Below, one piece after another: positions 34,215 through 43,521 of a stretch of DNA of 64,000 nt. Numbering within the stretch: the stretch's first letter is position 1; each line of letters begins with the position of its first letter. The notes under the pieces are model-generated. The model was not told the origin of the DNA. It saw only the letters and a list, made by a program, of their open reading frames with translations, and made no database searches. The translations under genes and the position numbers were made by a program. Where the stretch lies: positions 558,001 through 622,000 of the forward strand of contig NZ_CP097384.1 of the NCBI RefSeq assembly GCF_024584705.1, in the 5' to 3' direction. The stretch is from Blastopirellula sp. J2-11 (lineage in GTDB: Bacteria; Planctomycetota; Planctomycetia; Pirellulales; Pirellulaceae).

Positions 34215-35273
34215 ATGCAGACGATACTCGTAACAGGCTCCTCTGGATTAGTCGGTTCGGAAGTGTGTCGCTATTTTGGTGGGATCGGTTATGCGGTCCA
34301 TGGAGTAGATAACAATCAAAGAGCCGTTTTTTTTGGGCCTGAGGGGGATACGCGATGGAACCAGAATCAGCTCATTCGCACGATTGCTAGCTTTCAGCAC
34401 CACGAATTGGACATTCGTGACCGGGAAGGGGTGCTTCAATTGGTCGAGCGACTCAAGCCCGATTTGATTGTTCACACGGCAGCGCAGCCTTCGCATGATC
34501 GAGCGGCGGCGATCGCCTTCGACGATTTTGACACGAACGCAACCGGCGCCCTTAATCTACTGGAGTCGGTCCGGCGAGTTTGTTCCGATTCGCCATTTGT
34601 GTTTATGTCCACCAACAAAGTCTACGGCGACCGGCCCAACACCATTCCTCTTCGGGAATCCGCCGAACGGTTTGATTATGCGGATGAGAAGTTCGAACGG
34701 GGCGTGCCAGAATCCCTGCCGATAGACCAATGCACCCATTCGCTGTTTGGAGCCTCCAAAGCCGCCGCCGATCTCATGGTTCAAGAGTACGGCCGCTACT
34801 TCGGAATTCCTACGTGTTGTCTTCGTGCAGGCTGCGTGACCGGCCCTGCGCATTCCGGGGTTCAATTGCACGGCTTTTTGAGTTACCTCGTCAAGTGCAA
34901 CTTAACTCAGAAACACTACACGGTTTTTGGTTACCAAGGCAAGCAAGTTCGGGACAACATTCACCCTCTCGACATTGCTCGGTTTATTGAAGCGTTCGCC
35001 GCCAAGCCAAGATTCGGCGAAGTGTACAACCTGGGCGGCGGGAAAGAAAACTCTTGTTCGATTTTGGAGGCTTTCGCGCTGACGGAAGAATTGACTGGAA
35101 TCCAGCAAGTTTACAGCTATTCTGAACAGAATCGCATTGGCGATCACATTTGTTATTACAGCGACTTGGCCAAGATCAAAAGCCACTACCCTGACTGGGA
35201 GGTGAGCGTATCGCTTAAAAACTCGCTAGAACAAATTGTGGATAGTTGGCGAAAACGGCTGGCGACCGTATAA
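34215..35273 (+). CDS. NAD-dependent sugar epimerase (CDP-paratose 2-epimerase-like)
   Basis: 352 residues from ATG 34215. An extended SDR enzyme: the nucleotide-binding glycine motif [10 protein letters not shown] near the N-terminus, [10 protein letters not shown], then MSTNKVYGD, and later [19 protein letters not shown]. The usual catalytic YxxxK is FGASK (in [12 protein letters not shown]), so the tyrosine is phenylalanine. Related TyvE-like proteins may share this, so it need not mean loss of activity. Predicted to interconvert nucleotide sugars for surface polysaccharide. It heads a run of four genes, with a second epimerase 66 bp downstream. Confidence 0.88.
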   Translation: MQTILVTGSSGLVGSEVCRYFGGIGYAVHGVDNNQRAVFFGPEGDTRWNQNQLIRTIASFQHHELDIRDREGVLQLVERLKPDLIVHTAAQPSHDRAAAIAFDDFDTNATGALNLLESVRRVCSDSPFVFMSTNKVYGDRPNTIPLRESAERFDYADEKFERGVPESLPIDQCTHSLFGASKAAADLMVQEYGRYFGIPTCCLRAGCVTGPAHSGVQLHGFLSYLVKCNLTQKHYTVFGYQGKQVRDNIHPLDIARFIEAFAAKPRFGEVYNLGGGKENSCSILEAFALTEELTGIQQVYSYSEQNRIGDHICYYSDLAKIKSHYPDWEVSVSLKNSLEQIVDSWRKRLATV

Positions 35274-35339
35274 GGCGGCTTGCGTCGCGTCGATAGCTTC
35301 CAAGATTAGGAGTGACAACGCCTGCGTTTTGGGGATGCA

Positions 35340-36404
35340 ATGAAACTTCTGATTACCGGCGTTTGTGGCTTTGTAGGGAGCGTATTGGCCAAGGCATGGT
35401 TAGAAACGTCGGCCTTCGAAATCATCGGCCTGGACAATCTCAGCCGTCTGGGAAGCGAACTTAATCGCAACGACCTGCGCAAACGGGGCGTTCGACTCAT
35501 CCACGGTGATATTAGGTGCAGTAGCGACTTGCAGGATCTTCCTGAAGTGAACTACGTGATTGATGCGTCGGCCAATCCCACTGTGTTGGCCGGAATTGAC
35601 GGCCGCAGCAACAGCCGTCAACTGGTCGAACACAATCTCCTGGGCACGATCAACCTGCTTGAGTATTGCCGCCGAGTCCAAGCCGGGTTCATTCTCTTGA
35701 GCACCAGTCGGGTGTACTCCATTGATCCATTAAAGACATTAGATCTCGTGGTGGACGATGGAGCTTGCCGGCCTGTCTTGGACGAAAACGCTCCGCCTGG
35801 GCTTTCTGCCGAAGGGGTGAGCGAAGATTTCTCAACCACTCCACCTCTGTCCCTTTATGGGGCCACCAAACTCACCTCGGAAACGTTGGCCTTGGAATAC
35901 GGGAGCGCTTATGAATTTCCGGTGTGGATCAATCGCTGCGACGTGATGGCGGGTGCTGGCCAATTTGGCCGCGCCGAGCAAGGAATTTTTAGTTACTGGA
36001 TCCACTCCTGGCAAGCCCGCAAGCCCCTCCGCTATTTGGGATACGAAGGAACCGGAATTCAGGTACGTTCGGCGCTCTCCCCACTCGACGTATCTCCTGT
36101 GTTGGAACAGCAAATGGCTTTTTCAGACACGCCTGAGCATCGCGTCTTCAACCTCTCGGGAGGTATTGAAAACTCGATTTCATTAAACAATTTAAGCCGT
36201 TGGTGCGAACAGAAGTTGGGACCTCATCAAGTCCTGGCGGACCGCACGCCGCGCAAGTTTGACATTCCTTGGATCGTTCTAGACTCAGCCCGCGCCAAGC
36301 GCGTTTGGAATTTTCAGCCGCGTATTTCCCTCGATACGCTGTTGAATCAAATTACTGACTTCGCTCAATCTCATCCTGACTGGCTCGACCTGGTTGCAGA
36401 TTGA
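35340..36404 (+). CDS. NAD-dependent epimerase/dehydratase
   Basis: 354 residues, also an extended SDR. The glycine motif GVCGFVGSVL at the N-terminus is followed by the DNLSRLGSE loop, VIDASANPTV, LLSTSRVYS and an intact YGATK catalytic pair. It resembles CDP-tyvelose/paratose epimerases and could act after or alongside the first epimerase on the same sugar nucleotide. The tandem pairing with the previous gene and the GT2 gene after it supports a polysaccharide role. The true product is not determinable from sequence. Confidence 0.87.
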   Translation: MKLLITGVCGFVGSVLAKAWLETSAFEIIGLDNLSRLGSELNRNDLRKRGVRLIHGDIRCSSDLQDLPEVNYVIDASANPTVLAGIDGRSNSRQLVEHNLLGTINLLEYCRRVQAGFILLSTSRVYSIDPLKTLDLVVDDGACRPVLDENAPPGLSAEGVSEDFSTTPPLSLYGATKLTSETLALEYGSAYEFPVWINRCDVMAGAGQFGRAEQGIFSYWIHSWQARKPLRYLGYEGTGIQVRSALSPLDVSPVLEQQMAFSDTPEHRVFNLSGGIENSISLNNLSRWCEQKLGPHQVLADRTPRKFDIPWIVLDSARAKRVWNFQPRISLDTLLNQITDFAQSHPDWLDLVAD

Positions 36405-36450
36405 TGTACGCATCCGTTTCTCGATTTTCCAAACATTTGTAACCCTCGCT

Positions 36451-37326
36451 ATGAATACTCTCAAAAAGCTCTCGGTGGTTATTCCGGCTCGCAACGAAGA
36501 GGGTTGTATTGCGTCCACCGTAGAACATCTGCACTTGGAGTTGCGCCTGCAAAAGGTGCCCCATGAAATCGTGGTGGTCGATGACGGAAGCACTGACCAG
36601 ACGTGGGAGGTCTTGCAAAAGGTTGCCGTCGATGTTCCTGAAGTCAGGCCGGTGAGCAATCCTGGGCCACACGGCTTTGGTCGCGCAGTCCAATACGGCT
36701 TGCAGCATTACACGGGCGACGCCGTGGTGATCATGATGGCGGATGAGTCGGACGATTGCCGCGATGTGGTTGTCTACTGGGAGAAACTCAATGAAGGATA
36801 CGAGTGCGTTTTTGGTAGCCGCTTCATCAAGGGTGGAGGAGTAATTGACTACCCGGCCATCAAATGGATGCTAAACCGAATGGCCAACTTGTTCATCAAA
36901 ATGGTGTTTCGCATCAAGCTGAACGATACGACGAACGCGTTTAAGGCCTATCGCCGTGAAGTGATCGACGGCTGCCGACCCCTCCTGGCGCCCCATTTTA
37001 ACCTAACCGTCGAGTTGCCACTCAAGGCGATCGTCCGCGGGTTTACCTGGACAATAATTCCGATCACCTGGCGAAATCGTCGAACGGGATTTGCAAAGCT
37101 CAAAATCCGGGAAATGGGGAGCCGCTATTTTTTCATCACAATGTACGTCTGGCTGGAGAAATACTTCAGCCGCGGAGATTACAGGCGGCAAATCGAATCC
37201 GATTTTCACTCGACTGCTTACGCTTCTGACGATCATGACGGGCGCTCTTCGGACGATGCGCCGGCACTTTCCTACGACAAGCTGTCCGATACCGAACTAC
37301 CCATCAGTGAAGAAAGCCGTCGGTAA
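36451..37326 (+). CDS. GT2-family glycosyltransferase
   Basis: 291 residues from ATG 36451. An in-frame codon at 36394 would overlap the epimerase gene. GT-A fold signature: LSVVIPARNEEGCIAST, the nucleotide-sugar site IVVVDDGSTDQTWEV, MMADESDDC as the DXD-like metal site, then FGSRFIKGGGVID and YRREVIDGC. Close to polyprenol-phosphate sugar transferases (DPM1/GtrB type), but there is no long C-terminal membrane domain. It may supply a lipid-linked sugar to the membrane protein encoded next. Confidence 0.87.
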   Translation: MNTLKKLSVVIPARNEEGCIASTVEHLHLELRLQKVPHEIVVVDDGSTDQTWEVLQKVAVDVPEVRPVSNPGPHGFGRAVQYGLQHYTGDAVVIMMADESDDCRDVVVYWEKLNEGYECVFGSRFIKGGGVIDYPAIKWMLNRMANLFIKMVFRIKLNDTTNAFKAYRREVIDGCRPLLAPHFNLTVELPLKAIVRGFTWTIIPITWRNRRTGFAKLKIREMGSRYFFITMYVWLEKYFSRGDYRRQIESDFHSTAYASDDHDGRSSDDAPALSYDKLSDTELPISEESRR

Positions 37327-37389
37327 TCGAGCAATACGAGAGCTACGCAGCTTTTTCACCGAAATTGAAGCCAAAGAAACAGCAGATTG

Positions 37390-38976
37390 ATGAGAACAAA
37401 AAAGAAGGGCTCCAAAGCGCAGGAGAGCAACTCCTCAAAACCAGCAACGGATATCGCTTCACCTCAGAACGCCCCGCAAACCGACGATTGGATTCGAGTT
37501 GTCGCCTACGCCGTGCTGGCCTGGCTTGTGGTTTGGGGCGCGTGGCAACGTGTCGAAAGTTGCGATCGGTGGCCGTCAACCTATCACATTATGCGGCAAT
37601 ACATGTCGGCGTTGCGAGCGCGGGACATCTACTTGGCGATCATGCCTTCCTCTCAACAATCCGAGAAAGAGCAAATCTACTATCAGCAAGTGTCCAGGGA
37701 GGAAGTCTACGAACCACCAATTAACGAATCGATTACCGCTCTGGCTTATCTCGTTATCGGTAAAGAATCGCCCTCTGTTTCGACCTATTTCTCAACACTT
37801 GTATGGCTAGCAGGAGGAGCGGTCTTATTTCTGATTGTCCGTCAATTAACCAAAAACCCGATTGCTCAGATGGCGGCGGTCGGTTTTTACATGAATAGTC
37901 CCCTGGGCTTGATCGTGTCCCGCACGTTCCAACCAGAGCCCCTAATGATCGCCACGTTTTTGTTGGCTCTTTGGCTTGTTCTTCGCTCGGGGTATCCAAC
38001 CACTTGGCGGCGCGTTCTCTGGTTGGGAACGGCTTGCGGAATGCTTTTACTTGCGAAACCTGGTTTTATGCTTTTTCCTCTGTGTGCGGCATTTACAGGG
38101 TTGGGGTTGGCGGAAGTGGGAATCAAACGCCTTCTGTCTGAACCGTACTGGTATGCGTATGGAATTCTCTGTGCGCTGCCCAGCTTATTCTGGATTCAAG
38201 TCGTTTGTCCGCAACAGCAGGGCGTCTCTTTTTTACCAGCGTTGCTTTGGGATATGTCTTTGTGGGGGCAATGGATTCAATACTTAGAAGATTACTATGG
38301 ATGGACAACCCTGCTGTTTGTTATCTTGGGCATCGTGCTGGCCAGTAGCGATCGATGGCGTTGGATTTACCTCGGGTTACTTGCGGGGTATATGGTATTC
38401 GTTATCGCCACCAACTACCGGAGCATGAGTCACACTTACTATTGTGCTGTGCTAATTCCACTGGTAAGCATTTGTCTCTGTCCACTGATTGATGGTCTAT
38501 TCCAGCTAACAAAGCGGAAAGCACACGCGACGATAGGGATCATGCTGCTTGCTGTCTGGCTAACGCAGATAGGCTTTTCGGCGGGACCAGAAATACAGTC
38601 CTATTATGCGCCTCTATCTGAGCTAGAATATGCTGCGATTGGCCATGCCGTTGGAGTTGGAGGTAACGTCGTGGCGATTACCGAAGATTATGCCAGGGGC
38701 CTGAAATATCACAGTTACTTGGATGCAAAACACTGGCCCCATGGCGGCGACATCAAGTTGCAGCGTGCTGCTGGCGAGGAAATAGAATCTTATACGACAC
38801 GACTCGAAAATTTCCGAACGGATGGAGCCACCCATTTCATCGTCATCTTGACCGAACGTGTGCACGGCGAACAAGAAATTCTCCAATACCTTGCCGAAAA
38901 ATACACGATATCATCAACCGTTAATGGCAAGTACGTCATTTTTGATCTGAATAAGCCAAAAGCCGATCAAGAGTAA
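37390..38976 (+). CDS. Multi-spanning membrane protein, GT39/PMT-like
   Basis: 528 residues from ATG 37390. Several hydrophobic spans, the first at about 34-54 (VVAYAVLAWLVVWGAWQRV), others at LVWLAGGAVLFLIVRQL, GILCALPSLFWIQV and FVILGIVLASSDRWRW. The topology matches the lipid-linked-sugar glycosyltransferases (dolichyl-phosphate-mannose protein mannosyltransferase-like), though I see no decisive active-site motif. Its C-terminal ~110 residues are soluble. Follows the GT2 gene by about 60 bp, so the two may form a lipid-linked sugar transfer pair. An alternative is a polymerase or flippase-type membrane protein. Confidence 0.7.
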   Translation: MRTKKKGSKAQESNSSKPATDIASPQNAPQTDDWIRVVAYAVLAWLVVWGAWQRVESCDRWPSTYHIMRQYMSALRARDIYLAIMPSSQQSEKEQIYYQQVSREEVYEPPINESITALAYLVIGKESPSVSTYFSTLVWLAGGAVLFLIVRQLTKNPIAQMAAVGFYMNSPLGLIVSRTFQPEPLMIATFLLALWLVLRSGYPTTWRRVLWLGTACGMLLLAKPGFMLFPLCAAFTGLGLAEVGIKRLLSEPYWYAYGILCALPSLFWIQVVCPQQQGVSFLPALLWDMSLWGQWIQYLEDYYGWTTLLFVILGIVLASSDRWRWIYLGLLAGYMVFVIATNYRSMSHTYYCAVLIPLVSICLCPLIDGLFQLTKRKAHATIGIMLLAVWLTQIGFSAGPEIQSYYAPLSELEYAAIGHAVGVGGNVVAITEDYARGLKYHSYLDAKHWPHGGDIKLQRAAGEEIESYTTRLENFRTDGATHFIVILTERVHGEQEILQYLAEKYTISSTVNGKYVIFDLNKPKADQE

Positions 38977-39220
38977 ATTGACATTAGATGTTCTGATAAA
39001 AAGTTGTTCGACTAGAAGCCGTTGTCGTACGTTGCTGTTGGTTATTCAGTGGTGGAAATCATGTGCGTCGTGATCGGCCAATTTTCGCCGCCTCCATGGA
39101 ACGCACTTTGCCGGTTTCGGCAAGATGCGTTTTTCATTGAGGTTACAGATTTAAGTCGACTCACAAACAGGCGGCAAACATAGCAAGGGCGATCAACTGT
39201 TGGTATGGCCATCGCGCACT

Positions 39221-40486
39221 TTAGGCGATCACGTTTTCTGGATTCAACTTCGGCAGCATTGCAAATTCATTTGTAGGCCGGGTGGATGTCTGACGTAGCT
39301 CGCGTTGAAATGCATGCGCTAATGCGGCGCCGTTCCAAGCTTCTAGCGGGACAGCTCCGTAGTTCGATTGATGGAGACCTTGCACGGCCGAAAGCAACTC
39401 GTCTGAAAGAGAGATCGATTGCAAACGCGTCGCTTGCCAACTGGCCCAGGCGATCTCGGCTTGTTGGGCGTTATTCGTACGACAAGCGTGCAGAAGCCGG
39501 CGGGCGGCGACTCGGTCTGGTGGATTTAATTTTTGCCATCGGCATGTCAACCAATTTTGGATTGGTCGATATCGCCAGGCTCCCAGAAGAATCAGAGCGA
39601 CGACAATCGCTAGTCCGACTATCCATCGTCTCAGTGAAGCGGGCGGCGATTCGGCGACAAGCGGCTGGGGGACGGCTGTCACATGGAACGTCGCTGCGGG
39701 AAGCGTTTTTGTTCCATACTCTTGCTTGACTGGATTCCACCAGGAATAGGTCGCTGCGGGAATCGTGACAGTTCCGGCGCTCTCGAATCGGTAGGTAATT
39801 TTGTCGATTCGCGTGCCGGTGAATTCACCGCGGTCGGTTTTGACTGAAACTTCTGGTTGGGCCGGGTACGCGTGGACGCCGTCAAGTGGTTGCTCCGTAG
39901 GAGGCTGCAGCGCCATGCCGGTCATTTGCTTCGCCGTTTGTGTGATGGTTTGCACGGCAATGTCCCCTTGCTTCACGTCGCCTGGTGGGGGATTCCAGGA
40001 CTCCGAAATGTCGACTATCTCGGTCGTTACCAAAAAGCCGTGCGACTCACGATCGGGAGGCGACTTGACTTCGATCCTGACGCTGGGGACTTTCTCGTCG
40101 TGGTTTGTCACGGGACCGGTAAAGCCATCATGATTGCTAAAACGCACGGGGAATTCTGGAATTTCCAGCGTCCCCGATTTTTGCGTAAACAGTGCGAACT
40201 CGTGCGTTTGCACAAACCAGGAATCGCCATCGTGGTCTTCAGAGGAAACGACCGGATTGCCGATTTTGACAAGCACGGTTTGAGGGATTTGCGGCAGCGA
40301 AAAGCTGCTTGCTCCGTCGAACGATCCAGGGGCTCTCAACTCGATGAACAATGGAATGCGTTGGCCGACCCAGTAGGTTTTCCCTTCCGCCGGCGCTTGG
40401 ATCTTCACTAATTCGACGTCCGCCCCATGCACGGCTGACACGACGCCCAGCAGTAAGACGAAGATCGCCGGTCGCAGTAGAATCAT
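39221..40486 (-). CDS. batD: BatD-like protein (Bat operon)
   Basis: 421 residues from ATG 40486, which overlaps the preceding gene's stop as ATGA and has AAGGAG upstream. The frame extends a further 116 codons upstream without coding quality. A signal peptide is followed by immunoglobulin-like beta repeats (KTYWVGQRIPLFIELRAPG; GTVTIPAATYSWWNP). A C-terminal membrane span IVGLAIVVALILLGAW is followed by a cytoplasmic tail. BatD proteins complete the Bat membrane complex thought to aid stress tolerance or protein assembly with a MoxR ATPase. Last gene of a seven-gene minus-strand operon. Confidence 0.82.
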   Translation of the reverse strand: MILLRPAIFVLLLGVVSAVHGADVELVKIQAPAEGKTYWVGQRIPLFIELRAPGSFDGASSFSLPQIPQTVLVKIGNPVVSSEDHDGDSWFVQTHEFALFTQKSGTLEIPEFPVRFSNHDGFTGPVTNHDEKVPSVRIEVKSPPDRESHGFLVTTEIVDISESWNPPPGDVKQGDIAVQTITQTAKQMTGMALQPPTEQPLDGVHAYPAQPEVSVKTDRGEFTGTRIDKITYRFESAGTVTIPAATYSWWNPVKQEYGTKTLPAATFHVTAVPQPLVAESPPASLRRWIVGLAIVVALILLGAWRYRPIQNWLTCRWQKLNPPDRVAARRLLHACRTNNAQQAEIAWASWQATRLQSISLSDELLSAVQGLHQSNYGAVPLEAWNGAALAHAFQRELRQTSTRPTNEFAMLPKLNPENVIA

Positions 40487-41064
40487 GGGCTGGCTCCTTC
40501 TGCGCTTTGAGCATGCTGGTACGAGAACTTCGCTTTCAAGAAATCTGCCGGCTTGGTCTGCACCTGTCGGAGCCAAATCGCTTGCACGGCGGCGTCTGAT
40601 GTCGCTTTCTCGCCGTCGACCTGCGTCTCTTGCCCTTGGTCGTTTTTCTTGTCGAATACAATCTCGTCCGCGCCTTCTTGCTGGTCCCCTAAGTCCCCGC
40701 CTTCTTGCTTCCGCTTTTCTTGGCGTGCCTGGGCCAGTTTGCGGTTCTCGGCGGCCTCTCGCCAGCCAGGGCGTTTCTCTAGCGACTGATCGTAGCTGGC
40801 GATCGCTTTGTCGTACTTGCCCAACATTAGCCAAGCGTTGCCCTCGTTATACTTGCCTTCGGCGGAAGAAACGCGGGCAAAGGCCTGAGTTGCTTTCTCA
40901 AATTCGCCAGCGCGATACCAGGCGGTTCCTTGCCAAAGCGGATCCTCAAACGCTTGAGCCGCTGCGGGGAACTTCTGGTCTCGGAAATAGCGCTGGCCAG
41001 CCTGATCCGGCGTGAGCCAAAGCCCTGTCCAGGCGACGCCTAACAATACGAATCCAAATCTCAT
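40483..41064 (-). CDS. batC: BatC-like tetratricopeptide protein
   Basis: 193 residues from ATG 41064, overlapping the BatB stop by ATGA. An N-terminal hydrophobic segment (FGFVLLGVAWTGLWL) is followed by TPR-type helices (WYRAGEFEKATQAFARV, NEGNAWLMLGKYDKAIASY) and a charged, low-complexity region with EKRKQEGGDLGDQQEG. Matches the TPR component of Bat operons. Family length varies. Confidence 0.8.
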   Translation of the reverse strand: MRFGFVLLGVAWTGLWLTPDQAGQRYFRDQKFPAAAQAFEDPLWQGTAWYRAGEFEKATQAFARVSSAEGKYNEGNAWLMLGKYDKAIASYDQSLEKRPGWREAAENRKLAQARQEKRKQEGGDLGDQQEGADEIVFDKKNDQGQETQVDGEKATSDAAVQAIWLRQVQTKPADFLKAKFSYQHAQSAEGASP

Positions 41065-41999
41065 GCGGCGCCTCCTCCGGCTTGGGCGGATTCGCGACGA
41101 AATGAGAACGCCATCAGCAAGGCGATCCAGGGGACCAGCCAGTAGCCAGCTTCTTGCCAATGCGTTTCTTTGCCGGTGACGCTTGCGTAAGACGCACGCT
41201 CTGAGTTGCGAACGATCGCGGCGATATCGGTATCGTCAGCGGACAATTCCATGACCGAAGCATTCAACATCTTGGCCGCATTGCGAATGGACTGAAGCTT
41301 ACTTGGGTCGTTATTCGCGATGGCCAGAAATTGCAGAGAATTGCCGGCGAGCGACTTTTGGGCGGCGGCTAATTGGGCGGCGTCCGCATTGACTGAATCG
41401 GCAATAACCAGAAACGATCCGGAGGTTTGCTCAGAAGCCATAATTTGTTGGGCCGCTTGAATCGCTAGATCCATTCGATCTCCAGCAGCTGGCATGATTT
41501 CGGGACTGATCTCCGCGGCCATTTGGGAGACCACGCTTGTGTCCTGGGTCGGCGGAAGCACCAAGTGAGCCGAACCAGCGTACGCGATCAAACCTAGCGG
41601 TTGCCCCTTTCGTTTTTCCGCCAGATCGGCAATTTTCAGCTTGGCCCGTGCCAGGCTGGTGGGCTGCTGATTGGCGGGGGCCATGGTTTGATCCGCTTTC
41701 AACAAAATCATGAGCGGCGGAGAGTCTTCGGCAAACGGGCTCGGCTCCTGGCGCCAAGTCGGTCCGGCAATCGCGACGATCGCCAGCAGCCAACCCACAA
41801 GCAACCAGCGAGCGAATGCTCCCTGGGCCGAGTGCCCGCCGATCGTCAACGCTTTCAACAGCACTGGGGAGATCTGCGATCGCCATCCGCGCAGTGGTTC
41901 CGAGCTTTTCAACCATAACCACCACAGACCAATGGCCAATGGAGCGAGCAGCAGCCAGGCGGGACGAATGAAATGAAAGTTGGCGAGCGCATCCGTCAT
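41061..41999 (-). CDS. batB: BatB-like VWA-fold membrane protein with degenerate MIDAS
   Basis: 312 residues. Two N-terminal membrane spans (WLLLAPLAIGLWWLWL; WLLVGWLLAIVAIAG) and one at the C-terminus bracket a VWA-like fold. The metal-site motif DxSxS reads D103-Q-T105-M-A107, so the last ligand is lost and metal binding is doubtful. The order BatA, BatB, BatC, BatD with ATGA overlaps leaves little doubt of identity. Its intact paralogue BatA is just upstream. Confidence 0.82.
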   Translation of the reverse strand: MTDALANFHFIRPAWLLLAPLAIGLWWLWLKSSEPLRGWRSQISPVLLKALTIGGHSAQGAFARWLLVGWLLAIVAIAGPTWRQEPSPFAEDSPPLMILLKADQTMAPANQQPTSLARAKLKIADLAEKRKGQPLGLIAYAGSAHLVLPPTQDTSVVSQMAAEISPEIMPAAGDRMDLAIQAAQQIMASEQTSGSFLVIADSVNADAAQLAAAQKSLAGNSLQFLAIANNDPSKLQSIRNAAKMLNASVMELSADDTDIAAIVRNSERASYASVTGKETHWQEAGYWLVPWIALLMAFSFRRESAQAGGGAA

Positions 42000-43033
42000 G
42001 AAACGACCTCCAGCTTGCCGGTTCGCGGATTGACGTGGACTCGACTAGCGGAGTTGACCGCCGCGCGAGATCGCTTCTCCTTGATGCTTACAAACAGCTT
42101 ATCGAGCATCGAAATCGCCAGGCCGGCCAATAGCATCCAGGCATACAAATCGCGGCGTGGGCGATGGCTAACCGTTTTCACATCGTGTGACTCGACACGA
42201 TCAAGTTCCTCATAAATCCCTTTCAGCGAATCGCGATCGGCTGCGAAGTAATAGGAGCCGCCTGTCGCGCTGGCGACATCGCGTAACGCATGCTCATCCA
42301 GCTTGTCTTCGCCAACGGTCGTCGGGTCGCCGATCGCAACGGTATGGACTTTGATTTTCCGTTGAGCGGCGACTCGAGCCGCTTCGACGGGAGGGACTTG
42401 GCTTTTGGTGTCATTGCCATCGGTCAGTGCGATGATTGTCTTCGCTGGAGCGTTGCTATTGTCAAACAGATTGACGCCCAGCCCGATCGCATCTCCCAAA
42501 GCGGTTCGCGGGCCTGCCATCCCCACCTGACACTCGTCGAGCAAGCGTTCCGCAAGGGTGAGGTCGGTGGAAAAAGGAGCTTGCAAGTAAGGAGCGTCGC
42601 CGAAGACAACCAGCCCGACTCGGTCTCCCTTGCGATGTAACAGAAAGTCTCCCAATACTTCTTGGACCGCGGTCAGTCGATTGACTTTCTCTCCATTCGC
42701 GTTGACAAAGTCCTTTTGATCCATCGAGCCGGATAGATCCACAAGCAGCAGCAAATCTCGTGTTGGAATTTCTTTGGTAATGGGAGGCTCGATCCATTGC
42801 GGCCGCGCCAAAGCGGTGGCAATCATGATCCATACCAGAACGGAAACGATAAAGGGGCGCGAAAATAGGCGGCTTGGCGAAGCGCCCGCGTCGCTTCCTA
42901 GTAACAAGGAAAGTCGCGCGCCAAAGGGAACGCGAACGGCGACCGGATCGCTTTGCCGAGGAGGCAAGAGCCGCCGAAGCAACCACGGAAGCGGCAGCAA
43001 CAAGAACAACCAGGGGTAAGCAAAGACAAACAT
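41996..43033 (-). CDS. batA: BatA-like VWA protein
   Basis: 345 residues. N-terminal membrane segments (FAYPWLFLLLPLPWLL) are followed by a von Willebrand A domain with an intact metal-ion adhesion motif DLSGS at residues 99-103 and the later IALTDGNDTKS. A C-terminal membrane helix is DLYAWMLLAGLAISML. Binds a divalent metal and probably partners with the MoxR ATPase. Start ATG 43033, 8 bp after the DUF4381 gene. Confidence 0.9.
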   Translation of the reverse strand: MFVFAYPWLFLLLPLPWLLRRLLPPRQSDPVAVRVPFGARLSLLLGSDAGASPSRLFSRPFIVSVLVWIMIATALARPQWIEPPITKEIPTRDLLLLVDLSGSMDQKDFVNANGEKVNRLTAVQEVLGDFLLHRKGDRVGLVVFGDAPYLQAPFSTDLTLAERLLDECQVGMAGPRTALGDAIGLGVNLFDNSNAPAKTIIALTDGNDTKSQVPPVEAARVAAQRKIKVHTVAIGDPTTVGEDKLDEHALRDVASATGGSYYFAADRDSLKGIYEELDRVESHDVKTVSHRPRRDLYAWMLLAGLAISMLDKLFVSIKEKRSRAAVNSASRVHVNPRTGKLEVVS

Positions 43034-43041
43034 GCGGATCC

Positions 43042-43521
43042 CTACGTCTGTTCGCTCGTATTTTCGGGGTTCTCAGGAATGCGATGGAACTTGATCCAGT
43101 TGGCCGCATAACCTCGAAGTTCGCCGAGATCCGACGCGTCATGCGCCGCCGAGTAACCTCCATCGGCAAGCTGTTGACGACACGAATCGGAGATCGGTTT
43201 CGCCACCCATTTCGCTAACCAATCAGGCCAGGCGTTTGCGGTTTGTGACGCGATTTCAGAACGGGGAGCAACCTTCAGCGCCGTGCGTCGCAAAAGTTCG
43301 GAAATAGCCGAAACGCTGTTTGCAGTGAGAAGTTCCTTCAATGCAATCCGGCGATAGGCGTTGGCGCGCCAGTCCTTCCAACTGCGGTAGAGCAAATAAA
43401 CGATTCCCGTGAGCAGCAGCGCCAACAAGACCCACCAACCAGGCGCAAGCGGCCACCAGGAGACCTCCGGCGGGACGACGATATCGTGCAGCTTGTCGAG
43501 ACTTGTCGCGTCGTCTTTCAT
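43042..43521 (-). CDS. DUF4381-like membrane protein of the Bat operon
   Basis: 159 residues from ATG 43521, overlapping the DUF58 stop by ATGA. One membrane span (WWVLLALLLTGIVYLLY) follows an opening KLHDIVVPPEVSWWPLAPG, typical of the DUF4381 proteins encoded between DUF58 and BatA. The rest is helical. Role unknown, presumably part of the Bat complex. Confidence 0.82.
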   Translation of the reverse strand: MKDDATSLDKLHDIVVPPEVSWWPLAPGWWVLLALLLTGIVYLLYRSWKDWRANAYRRIALKELLTANSVSAISELLRRTALKVAPRSEIASQTANAWPDWLAKWVAKPISDSCRQQLADGGYSAAHDASDLGELRGYAANWIKFHRIPENPENTSEQT

